From assembly GCA_946625225.1 (NCBI GenBank), contig CAMOTA010000064.1:1-15077 (forward strand): a stretch of 15,077 nucleotides of DNA, given 5' to 3'. Below, piece after piece: positions 14,134-15,077 of this stretch. Each line of letters opens with the position of its first letter. The first letter of the stretch is position 1. The stretch comes from UBA9715 sp003452695. GTDB taxonomy: Bacteria; Actinomycetota; Coriobacteriia; Coriobacteriales; Eggerthellaceae. The notes beneath the pieces were generated by a model. It was not told the DNA's origin and ran no database searches. It was given only the letters and a program-made list of their open reading frames with translations. The translations under genes were made by a program, and so were the position numbers.

Positions 14134-14365
14134 CCCAATGTACCGGGCCTGTTGCGCGGGGCTTGCGTCGTTGCCAAGCCAGATAGCGATAACCAAGAGG
14201 TTCGCGCCAGCCGCGCGGGCCGCGCAATCCTCCCAAACCGCGCATTTCATGCAATCTGATGCACGTGCACGGCAATTCTGCATCAAATTGCACGAAATGC
14301 GCGGTTTGGGGAGGGTGACAGAAGGGATGCGGCTGCTCCCTTGTTGGCTATTGCCTCCGCCGCCG
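14134..14365. other. Intergenic region between convergent genes
   Basis: No gene or RNA is recognised. Apart from the long hairpin at 14229-14314 I see only GC-rich sequence. Confidence 0.6.
14229..14314. repeat. Very long near-perfect hairpin (MITE/REP-like)
   Basis: The left arm 14229-14263 and right arm 14279-14314 are reverse complements over 35 pairs, with one extra C and two substitutions. The loop is 15 nt. The arm end gcgcggtttggg with a preceding t (tgcgcggtttggg, 14298-14310) also occurs at 13149-13161 inside the 9-bp array. No T-run flanks it, so a simple terminator is unlikely, although a convergent-gene location would suit one. Confidence 0.85.
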
Positions 14366-15077
14366 CTACTGCTGTGGCGTGTCGATGTGGTTGCGCGGGT
14401 CGCGCAGGTCGTTCGGCGCCACGCGTACTTCGCGGAAGCCCAGCTCGGCGAAGGCCTTGGCTGTGCGCCATGGCGGGCAGATGTCGTCGGAGCCCGCGCA
14501 GTAGGCAAGCGCATGCACGAGCGTTACGTTGTGGAAGAAGTCGGCCATGGTGTCCACGTCGGGAATCGGCGGTAGCCAGAGCGCCGGCAATCCCGCGTTG
14601 CTCGCCTTGTGAATGTAGGCCGGCAGCACGGTCAGGCCTTCGCGGTTGTAGAACACGCCCGTGTGCGAAAAGTCGGTTTCGCGCGTCCATCCGATAACCG
14701 AAACGCCCATCTCCTGGTCGGGTGCGAGCACGATGCCGCCGTCCGGCATGTTGCACAGGCGGTGCAGCTGCTCGAAGCCGAACCGCACGTCGGCCTTGGT
14801 CAGCGCCGGCATGTCGGCCCCCATGGAAAGGATGCAGTCGGCCCCTCGATCCCAGCATTGCTGGAAGGCGTGGTTGTAATGCTCGTCGAAGTCGGCTCCC
14901 TCGTCGGCGATGAACGTTATGGGCCGAGGCCATTCGCCTGCGTCTTCGAAGAGCTTGCGCATCACTTCCACGTTGGAGGCCGGCGTCGTCGAAATAACCA
15001 GTTCATAAGTATCTTTCACGCCCGCGCCCGCCGCGCCCGCACCCGCGCCCGTCGCGCCCGCCGCGCCCGCACCCGCG
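14366..15077 (-). CDS. DUF2064/TIGR04282-like glycosyltransferase, 5' end outside window
   Basis: Seen: a GT-A-like core with ILSMGADMPALTKADV, VLAPDQEMGVSVIGW, VFYNREGLTVLPAYI and LPALWLPPIPDVDTMADF, the order found in DUF2064/TIGR04282 proteins (nucleotide-sugar transferase fold). The first possible start in the window is GTG 15019 (217 residues), but it has no ribosome site. The frame stays open to the window edge through a Gly/Ala run encoded by a 30-bp repeat, and the usual N-terminal 'K-T-R-L' segment of the family is absent from the visible part. I therefore infer that the true start lies beyond 15077 and that the Gly/Ala run is an internal low-complexity insertion. Substrate is unknown. 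It converges with the methyltransferase gene. The stop is TAG at 14366-14368. Confidence 0.75.
   Translation of the reverse strand, partial: AGAGAAGATGAGAGAAGAGVKDTYELVISTTPASNVEVMRKLFEDAGEWPRPITFIADEGADFDEHYNHAFQQCWDRGADCILSMGADMPALTKADVRFGFEQLHRLCNMPDGGIVLAPDQEMGVSVIGWTRETDFSHTGVFYNREGLTVLPAYIHKASNAGLPALWLPPIPDVDTMADFFHNVTLVHALAYCAGSDDICPPWRTAKAFAELGFREVRVAPNDLRDPRNHIDTPQQ
15020..15077. repeat. 30-bp tandem repeat, Gly/Ala-coding, at window edge
   Basis: 15031-15060 is repeated from 15061, with all 17 available bases (15061-15077) identical to 15031-15047. The composition is nearly all G and C. On the minus strand it reads in frame as alternating Gly and Ala (one Thr), joined to KDTYELVIS of the glycosyltransferase. 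The copy number cannot be seen because the window ends. Confidence 0.8.

Overview
The window is high-GC DNA from what looks like an anaerobic, gut-type actinobacterium, most likely Coriobacteriia / Eggerthellaceae. This is inferred from the gene set: a roughly 1000-residue flavin/iron-sulfur oxidoreductase, a HypA nickel chaperone, a cell-surface protein with InlB-type repeats and 'CTVCG' segments, GC-rich codon use with occasional GTG starts, and very repeat-rich intergenic regions. The species cannot be named from the sequence.

Layout. 1-355 is gene-free and holds hairpins and short tandem repeats. 463-1887 (+) is a lone AAA ATPase with a winged helix and a nuclease-like DUF234 C-terminus; its AT-rich promoter is overlapped by a 10-bp-armed palindrome. 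1888-2940 is about 1 kb of non-coding, layered repeats (REP-like GACAACGGGGA units, a 40-bp direct repeat, a MITE-like inverted repeat and nested inverted repeats). 2941-4863 (+) is a broken surface-protein gene: its 5' part is missing and it carries an in-frame TAG. A strong hairpin terminator separates it from gap (GAPDH, minus strand, 4984-6021). A DUF4418-like membrane protein (6272-6688, +) is divergent from gap and converges on hypA (6718-7059, -). hypA sits directly downstream of a 990-aa FAD/Fe-S oxidoreductase (7111-10083, -) and is probably co-transcribed with it. 10447-12894 (+) is a CtpE-like cation P-type ATPase. 13300-14133 (+) is a TrmH/SpoU-family RNA methyltransferase, with a 9-bp-period degenerate repeat array upstream and a very long hairpin downstream. 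14366-15077 (-) is the C-terminal part of a DUF2064/TIGR04282-like glycosyltransferase that runs off the window through a Gly/Ala-coding 30-bp repeat.

Function. The genes are mostly housekeeping or redox: central glycolysis (GAPDH), metal handling (HypA for nickel, P-type ATPase for a cation), an electron-transferring NAD(P)/FAD/Fe-S enzyme and RNA modification. They do not form one pathway. The least ordinary material is the non-coding repeat content and the low-complexity coding repeats. I do not see a convincing complete new multi-gene system. The best candidates for something undescribed are the repeat families and the isolated ATPase/nuclease-like gene that lies among them.
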